Assembly (NCBI GenBank): GCA_028571685.1
Contig: CM053156.1
Span: 81,471,049 to 81,535,048, forward strand
Reading direction: 5' to 3'
DNA: 64,000 nucleotides
Source: Heterohyrax brucei
Taxonomy: Eukaryota > Chordata > Mammalia > Hyracoidea > Procaviidae
Shown here: one piece after another, positions 20,080-29,832 of the stretch
Position numbering within the stretch: the stretch's first letter is position 1
Layout of the letters: each line of letters starts with the position of its first letter
Notes under the pieces: generated by a model
The model's database searches: none
Told to the model about the DNA's origin: nothing
Seen by the model: only the letters and a program-made list of their open reading frames with translations
Translations under genes and position numbers: made by a program

Positions 20080-20181
20080 AACAACTAGTAAATGACTGTC
20101 TTTCCTGCAGGGTGTGGGTGCTGGGTGGAGGGATGGGTATGAGTGGTGTTTCTCAACTCTTTCTATGTTTCCTAGACTTAA

Positions 20182-20341
20182 CACAAAACCAAACTCATTG
20201 CCACCAAGTTGATTCCAGCCCAGAGCAACCCTATAGGATGAAATAGAACTGCCCTGTAGTTTGCAAGGAGCATCTGGTGGATTCGAACTGCTAACCTTTG
20301 GGTTAGCAACTGTAAGCTGTAGCACTTAACCGCACTGCACA
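20182..20341 (-). mobile_element. AfroSINE type A
   Basis: CTCATTGCCACCAAGTTGAT tail, GGTGGATTCGAACTGCTAAC. A small duplication (CTGTAAGCTGTAGC) precedes the head. Confidence 0.9.
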
Positions 20342-21175
20342 AGAAAATGTTAGTCCTACTGAAAATTAAACCAAGTGCATTCCATCTCCTCAAAAAAGGA
20401 GCAAAGTGATTAATACTTTATAGCCACCCTCCCTTAGTCTCAATGAGGAGTGGACTCAGAAAGGCGAATTGAGGGACAGGCTTCCGTGGATGTCAACTAA
20501 TAAACACTCATTTCCATAAAATTTAAATAAACCCAGTAAAATCTACCTCTTGCTGTGCAGCAACCGTATCTGATTACTCAAAATAGCAGCGGTGTAATCA
20601 TCGAAACCCCACCCTCTGTGGCCAGGTTGGCTGCGGCTAAGAGTCTCAGCTCCCTTGCCCGCCCTCAAGTCCAAGGTGCTGATGAAAACCATCAGCCAGA
20701 TGCTTCAAGGTCTTTCTGCTCTAGGCCATATCCCTTCCCAGCCACATGTACCTTATAAAATAATCATGTTCAAGTGCAGCGCTGCATTGCGATTAGCCAA
20801 AAGGCATAGCGAAGATTTTTTTCCTTTTCTTTACACACACAGACAGCTGCCCAAAGATTTAAAAATGAGCCGTGCAGCCTCAGATGTTTTCAAAAATTTC
20901 AAAACTGGATGTAGAGCTTCAGAAAAGTTCAAAACTTGCACAGAGAGATGGGCTGGGTTACCGCCCCAGCTGAGTTCTGCATCCACTTTGCATTTCAAAT
21001 GACCTTTAAGGGTTGATGAGATTTACCTTGTTGACACTTAATTGCTTAATTAGAGAAGCAATTTTTCAGTTAGACAAATATTTCTTCTAAGCCTTATTTT
21101 TGGTTTTACAAAGCTTTCTTTTAATTTTAGGCAAAACTGGGGATTATTCCGTATGTCTTAAAATAATTTTGCTTT
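20342..21175. other. No recognised gene
   Basis: Repeat-free to my eye. Several short frames overlap at 20555-21002 with no motif. The stretch has moderate GC and no microsatellites, so a conserved non-coding element is possible but unproven. Confidence 0.35.
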
Positions 21176-21605
21176 GTTATTAAATAGGTACGTAGCCCAA
21201 TATACACCAATCTAGTAATTTCTACATGTACAATTTAGTGACATTGATGACATTCTTCAAGTTGTGCGACCATCTTCACCCTTCTCTTCTGAGTTATTCC
21301 TTCACTATTTGCATAAACTTACTATCCCCTAAATTTCTTCTCTAACATTTCAAGTTGCTGCTGTCAATTTGATCCCATAGAGAACTCTCTAAAAGAGCAC
21401 AATGCTCAAAGTAGACACTCTTTATTAATTAAAGAAGACTTCAAGGAATATTTCTGGTTTAAATTTTAAGGTTGAAGACAATCTCGGGGCAATGGTTTCA
21501 GGGATTCTGCCAGTCTCAATGGCTCCAGAAAGCCTAAATTCCAAGAAAATTTTAAAGTCTGTTCCACATTTTACCCCCCTTTGATCAGGACTCTGCTATT
21601 GTTAC
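21176..21605 (-). mobile_element. Non-LTR retrotransposon 3' end, S family
   Basis: Reverse match to the element at 3585: CAATTTAGTGACATTGATG, GTCAATTTGATCCCATAGAG, TCGGGGCAATGGTTTCAGG and TTTGATCAGGACTCTG occur in the mirrored order. No coding part is present. Confidence 0.75.
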
Positions 21606-22140
21606 CTGTTTTAATCTTCAACTGCATACAAGGCAAGAAAACTGGGAAGCAGCACCACCAAGCCCATCTCCTTCTTGCTGGAACTTCAAACAATTTCTTG
21701 GGTTCACTCTCCCTTTGGCAGAGTCTCACTAGCCAAGATTGTTCCTCAGTAACATCTAGTGAAAGTGAGGTTGAGAAAATAAGTATATTGCTCTGTCAGC
21801 CCCTATAGAGGACAGAGCAGCAGCAAAGAAGAGTGGTAATAACTCTAGAATTAGTCATCCAGTAGGATTAATCACACCAGAGGAAGAAAAGTCTGAAATT
21901 TACAGAGCTGAAGGGTTGATTTCTTGCTGATGAATCTCAACTTATTAGGGACATAGTGCCAAAAGTCTACATGAAACCTTAGAGAGAAAAAATTTAGTTA
22001 AATATTTAGATGATTTGCCTACCCGGGGAACTTGCCGCTGGCAGTAGAGATTGATTCAGCAGGCTACAGAACAAGATGTCTCTAAACTGTTTGAAAACAC
22101 GCCCTCGTAATTAAGAAAGAGAAGTTCTCTAATTTGGGTA
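21606..22140. other. No recognised feature
   Basis: Unrecognised sequence. A 75-codon plus frame at 21581-21808 lacks any motif and starts in the adjoining retroposon. Confidence 0.4.
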
Positions 22141-22204
22141 ACGAACTCTGTTGCTCTGATGAGCATTCATTTTGTTCATATTTATCATGTACCTACTACG
22201 CGCC

Positions 22205-22235
22205 CTGAGTCAGATCCGACTCAACGGCACTTGGC
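22205..22235 (+). mobile_element. 31-bp SINE/RTE tail insertion
   Basis: The 31 bp read CTGAGTCAGATCCGACTCAA followed by CGGCACTTGGC, which is only the extreme SINE 3' tail. The flanks ACTACGCGCC (22195-22204) and ACTATGCGCC (22236-22245) form a 9/10 target-site duplication. This is a severely 5'-truncated retrotransposition. Confidence 0.75.
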
Positions 22236-22426
22236 ACTATGCGCCAGGTTCTAACCTTGTGAAACAGAACAAAGTCTCCCTTATGGCACGTCTTCTGGTA
22301 AGCAGAGTTCTCGTTTATTGAACACAGATACTGTGCCAAGTAGCATGCTAAGCATTTTATATAACAACAGTTCCCGCTAGCAACAACCCCGAGAAGTGGG
22401 CATTATTATCCTCATCTTATATAGAC

Positions 22427-22444
22427 GGATCCGACGGCACTTGG
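22427..22444 (+). mobile_element. 18-bp SINE/RTE tail insertion
   Basis: GGATCCGACGGCACTTGG is inserted between two perfect copies of CTTATATAGAC (22416-22426 and 22445-22455). The insert is just the tail motif, so reverse transcription stopped almost at once. Confidence 0.78.
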
Positions 22445-22629
22445 CTTATATAGACAGTGACCAGCCATCTCAGTTTGTCCAGGATGTGGCATTCCCCAGG
22501 ATATGGGACTCTCAGCACTAAAGTGGGACAATTCCAGACAAACTTGCTTATATATGAAGGAAGTAAGGTGAGGAAGGCTCCGCTCTGTTCTATGATGTCA
22601 TTACACATTGTAATCAAATCGACGGTGGT

Positions 22630-22702
22630 GGGTTTGGCTTTTTTTCTGTCCTATGTGGTCACCGTGGGTTGGAATTGACTCAACCGCCCAAAACGACAAC
22701 AA
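22630..22702 (+). mobile_element. AfroSINE tail fragment
   Basis: TCCTATGTGGTCACCGTGGG then TTGGAATTGACTCAACCGCC and a CAAC-type end. 5'-truncated. Confidence 0.7.
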
Positions 22703-22711
22703 AAAATTAAG

Positions 22712-22815
22712 TGGGAGTCCCTGGATGTTACCACCGTTGAGTGTGCTGGGCTGCTGACCAAAAGGCTGAGGGGTAAAAAGTCAGCCTTGACCACATCTAG
22801 GAGAATCTCCACGAG
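22712..22815 (+). mobile_element. AfroSINE head fragment, degraded
   Basis: GGGAGTCCCTGGATGTTACC head, then GGGCTGCTGACCAAAAGG. The rest (CCACATCTAGGAGAATCTCC) is barely recognisable. Confidence 0.55.
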
Positions 22816-22884
22816 TGAGGCCCGATTTGGGTATGTTTTTCTTTTTTACAAAATTGAGGTGATCACATCTACAGTTCAAGGTAA

Positions 22885-23068
22885 AAACCAGGCCCACTGC
22901 TGTCAAGTCGATTCCAACTCATAGAGACTCTGTGGGTTTTCCAAGGCTATAAATCTCTGCGGAAGCAGACGGCCACTTTTTTCCCTTGCAGAGTCACCGG
23001 TTGTTTTGAGCTGCTGACGGTTGAGTTAGCAGTTGATCGCTTTAACCACTGTGTTACCAGGGTTCCTA
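22885..23068 (-). mobile_element. AfroSINE type B
   Basis: CCCACTGCTGTCAAGTCGAT tail with an intact CpG, CGGAAGCAGACGGCCAC centre, head CGCTTTAACCACTGTGTTAC. Confidence 0.9.
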
Positions 23069-23069
23069 A

Positions 23070-23221
23070 AGTCAAACCATTGCCATCGAGTTCATTCCAA
23101 CTATAGCGACCTTTTAGGACAGACTACAACCACCCCCATCATGTTTTCCAAGGAGTAGCTTGTGGATTTGAACCAGCAAGCTCTGGTTGGCAGCCTGAGC
23201 TCTTAACCACTGGACCAACAA
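23070..23221 (-). mobile_element. AfroSINE type A
   Basis: CATTGCCATCGAGTTCATTC tail, TTTTAGGACAGACTACAACC, head GAGCTCTTAACCACTGGACC. It directly follows the previous SINE. Confidence 0.88.
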
Positions 23222-23990
23222 ATGCATAAAAACACAGTAAAACCTGTGAAAGCCACAACCTGTGTAGAGTAGAAACCTGTTGAAGAAAAATTCAAATAGT
23301 TTCCATTAACCTGAGTAATAGAAAAGTGATAAGACTGCACCCCTCCAAAGATGGAAACCTACCGAGACCCAGACTAACAAGGCATCCCATCAAGTTCTGG
23401 CTCTCGTGGGTTTCACAGTGTGGAATAGAAAGGACAATGACTTTAAACACCTTTACACTTGTGTAACCACCTCTCAAATCAAAATGTTGACTCTTTACTA
23501 TTAAAAGACCAGACCTAATGGTTCTACAACCTGGAGGGTCCCCTGAGAACATGGCCTCTGGGCTCACTGCAAGCCCAGAGCTGAAACCAGTGCTGAAGCC
23601 AACTCTTCAGATAAAGATTGGACTGGACCTGGGGACACAGAGTGATGCAGGTGGTGTGTGTCTTTTATGGTTTGATATACACGTGAAGCTGTCCCACTGG
23701 CTCTTCTCTACAGGGAAGAGCAGGGGTGGACAGGAGGGGACAAGCGTTGGTTGAGTGGATACCAGAAGTAAAGAGTGCAAAGGAAGAGTGTGCTGTCACA
23801 GAGGGAGGAGAGCAGAGGGAGTTGCAGAGAGGTGGGTGCTTGGGGTTTTGAATGGCAAATTGACTTGGATTATAAACTTTCCCTTAATCACAATCAAAAT
23901 AAGATTTTTTGAGAAAGGTTGACTATTTCCATCTGCCAGACAATTCCCTGCTGGGCACGGATATGCTTCTCAATTCTGTGGGAGACTCTG
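23222..23990. other. No recognised feature
   Basis: Unrecognised sequence. Frames at 23292-23567 and 23518-23754 overlap on opposite strands and show no motif. Confidence 0.4.
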
Positions 23991-24090
23991 GGAGCCCTGG
24001 TGGCGTGGTGGATAAGTGTTTGATTGCCAGCTGAGTGACAGCAGCACTTCCGAAGAAAGACCTGACTATCTGCTGCCCGAAAGATGACCA

Positions 24091-24122
24091 AAGCCAACCC
24101 TTCACCATCGACTCAATTCTGG
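24091..24122 (-). mobile_element. SINE tail fragment, reversed
   Basis: AGCCAACCCTTCACCATCGA then CTCAATTCTG is the reversed SINE tail, about 32 bp, lodged inside a plus-oriented SINE. Confidence 0.55.
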
Positions 24123-24126
24123 CTTA

Positions 24127-24258
24127 TTGGACCCCTGATGACACAGTGATTAAACACACCACTGCCATCTCAAAGGTCAGCAGTTTGAATCCACCAGCCC
24201 CTCCTTGGAAACCTTGGAGGGCAGTTCTACTCTGTCCTACAGGGTCCCTATGACTCCC
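24127..24258 (+). mobile_element. AfroSINE type A nested in type B
   Basis: GACCCCTGATGACACAGTGA head, CAGCAGTTTGAATCCACCAG, CTCTGTCCTACAGGGTCCC. The tail is cut short at the junction with the host. Confidence 0.85.
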
Positions 24259-24370
24259 ATAAAGGTGATGAACTAGGAAACCCTCCTGGGCAGTTCTACT
24301 GTGTTACATGGGTCTGTCTGTGTGTGTGTGTTATGAATTGAAATTGACTCAGCAACAAGCAACAGCAACT

Positions 24371-25984
24371 GATTCTAATGTGCAGTCAGGTTTGAGCCCT
24401 GAAGATAATCTCTCCTTCCAAAGGTGGGAGTCGCTGCCTGTCCTCTCTGCCACCAGAGAAGAAAAAAATAAAAGATCTTCCGCAGGGGGTCCCCCTCGGT
24501 TTCTTTCCACACAGCCTTCTCTCACAACCTCACGGGCTCCTGGAAAGCAGAAAGTGCTTGTCACCAGAAGCCTGGGCTGGCGTCAGTCCCCACCAGCCGG
24601 GAGGAACATACACACAGACGGGTGCCGGAGGGTCGTGTTTGGTCTCAGGAAAGGACTGGAGGTTCGCACGGACGATGGACAGGAAACAGCCTCTGTCCTG
24701 CTTGCAGTTTCTGCCTTTTGCTTTGAATTTGGAAGGGAGAGATCCGGAAAATCTCTTTCACAAGAGTTCACACTCAGCCTGCATAGAGGTGACACCGGCG
24801 ACTTGCACAGTTCTGCAGTGTTACAAGCTGATGTCAGCCACTAAATGGGGAAAAGCTGGCCTCTCCACAGTGGTGTGTGTGTGCGTGCACACTTGCAGCC
24901 AGAAGTGAACTGAACTGAGGGCTTGGGGAAATTGATGCTTTACTAGCAAAAGGCCAAGGACACTTAGGAATGGCCGGTGTCAAATGCGCGTTCGGCTGCC
25001 CTGGGTTACAGGGGAGGCCCTTCTGTCTTTCTTTTTTTAAAAGAATGTTCAGAATGCAGAAGTTTGAAAAATAGGGCATTTGCCGGGATGGCAGTTCAAA
25101 AGGTCACTGATACCTTTTCCCATCGACCGATTTTACTCAGAACAGCTGTTTTGTTTGCCTTATTTCGTCAAGCCGATGCTTGATCTGCCAGCTTCTGTCT
25201 TGGAAAACCACCCTTCAGCTAAGCGAGGCCACGTGACACGACTGCGGTTAAAATCAAGGTCAGAGACCCATGCTGGGCCAGCCCAGCTGGGAAGGTTCCA
25301 GGTTTGGGCCTGAGATTCATTGTTTTATTGTTCCTTAGGTCTGACTTGCACAGGGTATGTTGGGTGGGCATGGTCTCCACAATAACAGAGAATCCAGGGA
25401 GCAAAAGTTACTCACAGGAAGGGTGGGCCAAGGCTGTTCTCCAGCGGGTGAGGTAAGGCAGGGCACCCACGCCGTTCCGCCTCACCAAAGGGCTAACTAC
25501 ATCATAGACAAACACCTTGCTTTTCTCCAATTTTTCAGGTGGTCTGGAGGCCTTGGGAAAAGGCTGCTCTGACTTGAGGTGTTCTGAGTCCTTCCATTTA
25601 TTTACTAAGGAATTACTGTCCTCTGGCAGGTAGGGTTGGAGGACAGCTACAGTACTTCAGGATGGGTTTCCATGGTGAATGATGTCTTGGACTGTAGATG
25701 TGAGAATCGGAGGCTATTGGCTGTTCTTCCCCTGGCTGCTCACCCTACCTCCTCCACTGGATAAGGCATGTGCAGCTTTATAAATCAAAGAAAACATAAA
25801 ATAAAGAAAGAGAAGAGAGAGTGGGAAGAAAAGAAAGAGAAGAGGGAACAAAAAACTCGAGGCTAATGGAAGAGTAGGAAGGAGGGAAGAGAGAATGAAA
25901 CTACTGCATGTTAGTTATGGAGTGACTTTTCATGAAAGGGCGGTCTACAAATGAGAAAACATGTCCTTCTCCAGGGTCGTTAGC
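24371..25984. other. No recognised gene; long unannotated block
   Basis: About 1.6 kb without a recognised transposable element. A 178-codon plus frame (24308-24844) begins inside SINE sequence and has no domain. GC and CpG are somewhat raised at 24540-24680 but well short of a CpG island. A purine-rich tract lies at 25795-25890. Confidence 0.4.
25795..25890. repeat. Purine-rich (GAAA/GAGA) tract
   Basis: Almost uninterrupted purines: AAATAAAGAAAGAGAAGAG, then GAAGAAAAGAAAGAGAAG and further GGAAGGAGGGAAGAG. Confidence 0.8.
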
Positions 25985-26082
25985 ATGATATCTGATGATT
26001 CCAACTGCTAATGACCCTATACGACAGGGTTGAACAATTCCATAGGGTTTCCAAGGAACTCCTGATGGATTCAAGTCTTTTC
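25985..26082 (-). mobile_element. AfroSINE type A, head missing
   Basis: GATTCCAACTGCTAATGACC, TACGACAGGGTTGAACAATT, GGAACTCCTGATGGATTC, then cut by the next SINE. Confidence 0.8.
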
Positions 26083-26233
26083 TGACTCATAGCAACCCTA
26101 CATGATAGAGCAGGACTGCCCATAGGGTATCCCAGGCTGTAGGATGCACAAGAGCAGAGAGCCAGGTCTTTTTTCCTGCAGAACTCGGGTGGATTAGCAG
26201 CTGAGTGTTTAATCATTGTACCGTCAAGTCTCC
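26083..26233 (-). mobile_element. AfroSINE type B, tail short
   Basis: TTTTCTGACTCATAGCAACC, AGAGCCAGGTCTTTTTTCC, head AGTGTTTAATCATTGTACCG. Confidence 0.82.
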
Positions 26234-26259
26234 TTGGTGTGCTATATATAGCTTTGTAA

Positions 26260-26420
26260 AAACCTGTTGACATTAATTCGATTCCAACTCATAGCAACCC
26301 CACAGAACAGAGTTGGACTGTCCCCATAGGGCTTCCAAGGAGCGGCTGGTAGATTCAAACTGCTGACCTTTCATTCTGGTTAGTAGCCAAGTGCCTAACC
26401 ACACCACCACCAGGACTCCA
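26260..26420 (-). mobile_element. AfroSINE type A
   Basis: GACATTAATTCGATTCCAAC tail, CAGAACAGAGTTGGACTGTC, head GTGCCTAACCACACCACCAC. Confidence 0.9.
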
Positions 26421-26437
26421 ATCTATCTATCTATCTA

Positions 26438-26469
<32 letters not shown>

Positions 26470-26493
26470 CCTATCATGTGTCTATCTATCTAT
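26421..26493. repeat. TCTA/TCTG microsatellite
   Basis: Runs of ATCT, then GTCT, then ATCT again, with one CATGTG interruption. It sits exactly at the 3' (tail) boundary of the following minus-oriented SINE, a usual birthplace for such repeats. Confidence 0.93.
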
Positions 26494-26648
26494 AAACCCA
26501 TTGCCATTGAGTTGATTCCAATTCATAATGACCCTATAGGACAGGGTAGAAGAGTCCTATAGCGTTTCCAAGGAGCTCCTGGTGGATTTCAAACTGCCAA
26601 CCCTTTTGGTAGCAGCTTTAGCACTTAATCACCACATTACCAGGGATG
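26494..26648 (-). mobile_element. AfroSINE type A
   Basis: AAACCCATTGCCATTGAGTT tail grows out of the microsatellite. Head AGCACTTAATCACCACATTA. Confidence 0.92.
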
Positions 26649-26650
26649 TA

Positions 26651-27060
26651 CAAGGTCTGACAATTAAGTCCATGAACTTAACCGTTCTAAGGGCTGTATT
26701 GCTGAATATCACCACAGCTACCTTCGAAGTTCTCCCCTTGGGAAGCTATGTACCAGCACCAGCAGCTTGTCTACCCTTCAAAGGCATTTTGGAACTCTTT
26801 CTGGAATGGTTGCTATGCTTGGTGGCACAGTGACAAGTTTGCAAACTTAATTGTGTAGTTGCCTGTGAGGGATTTTGTAGCCAGTAAATAACTGTATTGG
26901 AACACATTCCCTACTCTCCTGATTTGGCCCCCAATGATTTTTTTATTTACCTGAAGGTAAAAGGAAATACTGAAAGAAAGACACTTGGATGACATTCAGG
27001 ATGTCAGGGGTAAAATGACGACAGCTCTGATGGCCATTCCAGAAACTCTCTTCCAAATGG
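26651..27060 (+). mobile_element. Fold-back mariner element, copy 3, right arm missing
   Basis: Begins CAAGGTCTGACAATTAAGTC directly at a SINE head. It has the left arm (TTGGGAAGCTATGTACCAGC), the shared junction (GACAAGTTTGCAAACTTAAT) and the transposase remnant (CCTGATTTGGCCCCCAATG). Sequence stops matching after GATGGCCATTCCAGAAAC. Confidence 0.82.
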
Positions 27061-27576
27061 AAGAAGACTCCAAGTGAGAAGGGTTGATATTCTAACCATC
27101 TGCAAGTGATTCTGAGTGGCAGGAAGGTTAGCTACACTAATACCCAAGATAAGAAGATGACTGATCTTGGGGAGGTTGTGGCCTTTCCTGTGGCCTGTGC
27201 CATGGAACACTGGTCCCAACACTCAGGTGAAAACACGAGGAGAATGCGTGATGAAGCAAGCATGGGAAATGCTCCTGATTCTGTCTCATGACTTGGCACT
27301 CCCAAAGGACGTAAACAAAACCCTATCATGAGCGCTGGGATGAAGACAGCCCGATTGAGTTCTCTGCCCCTGGGGTTGATGGGCAAGCATTTGACCCACT
27401 TCAGCACTTCCTGGGGTCACAGTAGGTGCTGGAGCACCTGCCTAAACAAGAGGAGGGTGGACTGCGCTGTGTTTGAGTGCTGAGAGACACTCACATGAGA
27501 GGATGCTTCTGGGGGAGTCACTGTGTGAAACTGGTGTTTTCTGGCTTCCCCCCAGTGTGATAAGGCTCACAAGCAC
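27061..27576. other. No recognised feature
   Basis: Unrecognised sequence between mariner and LTR. Confidence 0.45.
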
Positions 27577-28093
27577 TGTCTCTGTTTTCTGGGGCTCCTA
27601 TGGCAGAAACACCACAAGTCAGTGGTTTTAACAGTTTATTTTCTCACAGTTCAGGAGATCAGAAGCCAGTATTCAGAGCACTGACCCCAGGCGAAGACTT
27701 TTTCTGTCTGTCAGCTCTGGAGGAAGGTTCTTGCCATCAATCTTCCCCTGGGTTTAGGAGTTTCTCACTGTGGGGACCCTGTCTCCAAAAGATCTGCCCC
27801 GCTCCCCGCTTTCCTTTTTTGGTAGCGTGAGGTCCCTTTCCTCTCTCCTCTATTCTCTCTTTTATATTTCAAAAGAGATTAACTCAAGACACAACCTAAT
27901 ACTGTAGATTGAGTTCTGACTCATTAACATAACTGCCTCTAATCCTGCCTTATTAACATTATAAAGATAGGGATTTACAACACATAGGATAATCCTATCA
28001 CATGACAAAATTGTGGGCAGCTACACAATACTGGGAATCACAGCCTAGCCAAGCTGACACACATTTTAGGGGAACACAATTCAGTCCATGACA
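27577..28093 (-). mobile_element. Solo LTR (TG...CA, ~517 bp)
   Basis: Read on the minus strand it starts TGTCATGGACTGAATTGTGT and ends in a GACA-type terminus. It shares landmarks with the LTRs at 38452, 56534 and 61328. It carries a variant middle (CAAGACACAACCTAATACTG). No retroviral internal region flanks it, so it is a solo LTR. Confidence 0.8.
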
Positions 28094-28115
28094 AGTATGT
28101 TTGCTGTTTCCTTTG

Positions 28116-28183
28116 CATTAATGGGAAAGTTCCACCCACTACCAACTATCATTAATGGGAAAGTTCCACCCACTACCAACTAT
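28116..28183. repeat. Perfect 34-bp tandem duplication
   Basis: The 34-bp unit beginning CATTAATGGGAAAGTTCC and ending CTACCAACTAT occurs twice back to back (28116-28149, 28150-28183) with no mismatch. Confidence 0.95.
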
Positions 28184-28185
28184 CA

Positions 28186-28328
28186 GTGTCACAAAGTCGA
28201 CTCTAACTCAGAGAGACCCTATAGAACAGAGTAGAACTGCCCCATAGAGTTTCTAAGAAGCACCCGGCAGATTTGAACTACCAGCCGTCTGGTTAGCAAG
28301 CACAGCACTTACCACTATGCCACATGGG
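28186..28328 (-). mobile_element. AfroSINE type A
   Basis: CACAAAGTCGACTCTAACTC tail, TAGAACAGAGTAGAACTGCC, head CAGCACTTACCACTATGCC. Confidence 0.92.
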
Positions 28329-29055
28329 AAGGCTCAGTTACCAGCACGTGGAAATACTCAAGTAAATGAGATATTTGAGGCTTGAAAACAGTTTGTGATA
28401 TCCTTCCTGGGCCATGGTACATACCACATACCATGGACACTGCCTGCCACGTGTACTGCATGCATGATGTGCTTCATACAATGTAGTACCTTTACTGATA
28501 TGTTCCACATGTGTGATGGGCTTCATGGAATACAGGACCAATATGGCCCACATACATTAGTCACTTATCTGGTGACATCTTTTATAAAGCACTCACTGGA
28601 AAGTTGACTAAGATATTTTATGACAAAAGTATAAGAAAGGAAGTGTGACAAATTTTCTGGGCCATGATACCAATATGGACTTCATTGGTGATATATTTTG
28701 TAGAACATGGCACTGCTATGACTCTTGCAATTGGCACCCCATTTTTTTGAATAATAATAAAAAAATGCCAACAAACAACAATTCGGCAGGCATTCCATGA
28801 GGAAACAAATGCAGTATCACAAAAAAAAATTCCCCCTCAATACTCATCCTTTAAGGGGCTAAAAGCTCAGAAAGATCCTGAACGAAGAAACCTGTTCAAC
28901 ATAGTTTAACACAACATTCCCCAACTGTATTAGACCTCCAAATGTTTTCTCACCTAGAATCCTTTAGAACGAGGAATCTGAAGAAGACAGTTTGAAAGGA
29001 GCCAAAAGGGTCAGGAGACAGGAGACCTACCGAAAACCAGAAGTGCCCTTAAAGA
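28329..29055. other. Unrecognised sequence with internal imperfect repeats
   Basis: Motifs recur: CTGGGCCATGGTACATACC and CTGGGCCATGATACCAATATG; CCAATATGG twice; GATGTGCTTCAT and GATGGGCTTCAT. It may be an old unidentified repeat. No gene seen. Confidence 0.35.
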
Positions 29056-29059
29056 TCAC

Positions 29060-29170
29060 TAGCTTAACTTTTCATTTTTTATGTAGGGAAATGAAGAGGC
29101 AAAAGTCACAGAGCCTGCGGAGGGTCACAAAGGCAGAATTAGAACGAAAAGACTCAACGCAAATTCATTC
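29060..29170 (+). repeat. MIR fragment
   Basis: GGGAAATGAAGAGGCAAAAGT, then GCGGAGGGTCACAAAGGC and CAGAATTAGAACGAAAAG match 'gaggaaactgaggc ... aaggtcacacagc ... gagctgggattcgaac'. Confidence 0.65.
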
Positions 29171-29268
29171 ACCTCCCTCAACCTCAGTGTCTGTTGTTGG
29201 AAGACAGACCTTCTCAGCTGGAGGATTTTGAAGTAGTTGCAGATGTATCACCAAATTCTGATCAATGT

Positions 29269-29832
29269 CATGTTAATTATCTATCACTGCATAACAAATT
29301 GCCCCAGATTTAGCAGTTTAAGACAACACACATTTATAATTTCACAGTTTCTGTGATTCTGATGTCCAGGCATGGATTCACTGAGTCCTGGGTTCCAGAG
29401 TTTCACCAGGTTGTAATCTATGTGTTGGCTGGACTGTGGTCTCATCAGAGACTCAACTGGGGATGGCTCTACTTTCAAGCTAGCTTAGACAAACAGCAAA
29501 ATCCATTTCATTGCAGCTGCAGGATGGAGGGCTTTGGCTTCTTGCTGGCCATCAGCTGGAGACCACCTCCAGTTTGTAGAGGCCACATGAGGTCTTTGCC
29601 ACGTGGGCACACCGCAGCTGGAGTTATTTCATCAAGGGAGAGAGACATTCTTGCAAGATGGAAGCCACAGTCCTATGTATCATGATCATGGGTATGGTAT
29701 CCCATCCTTTGCCTTACTCTATTGGTTAGAAGCAAGTCATAGCCCCCAAGCATACTCTAGGGAAGGTGTGAACACAGGGGTGTGAACACTAGGAAGTGAA
29801 GCTATCTTAAATGTCTATCCACCACAACATGC
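29269..29832 (-). mobile_element. MaLR/MLT1-like solo LTR
   Basis: GTTAATTATCTATCACTGCA, TAACAAATTGCCCCAGATTT and AAGACAACACACATTTATAA are the reversed LTR 3' end. CTCTATTGGTTAGAAGCAAG and TGTCTATCCACCACAACA lie at the other end. Ancient, no internal part. The exact subfamily is uncertain. Confidence 0.65.

Larger units (their letters stand above)
22141..22470 (+). repeat. MIR/L2-derived sequence carrying two tiny SINE-tail insertions
   Basis: TTATCATGTACCTACTACGC and GTTTATTGAACACAGATACTG followed by AAGCATTTTATATAACAAC and GGCATTATTATCCTCATC read like MIR ('actatgtgccaggcactg ... ttattatccccat'). The two insertions are listed separately. Confidence 0.65.
23991..24370 (+). mobile_element. 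AfroSINE type B, split
   Basis: Head GGAGCCCTGGTGGCGTGGTG and ACCTGACTATCTGCTGCCCG form the first half. The second half resumes near AAAGGTGATGAACTAGGAAA and ends ATTGACTCAGCAACAAGC. The middle holds a short reversed tail piece (24091-24122) and a second SINE. Confidence 0.82.

Noticed and set aside
24308-24844. 178-codon plus-strand open frame
   Set aside because: Begins in SINE tail sequence, has no domain or codon-bias signal I can see, and a minus frame overlaps it.
26421-26493. CRISPR-like regular repeat
   Set aside because: Four-base units without spacers: a microsatellite in a mammalian genome.
27577-28093. Part of a full provirus
   Set aside because: No gag, pol or env-like sequence lies between or beside the four LTRs; all appear to be solo.
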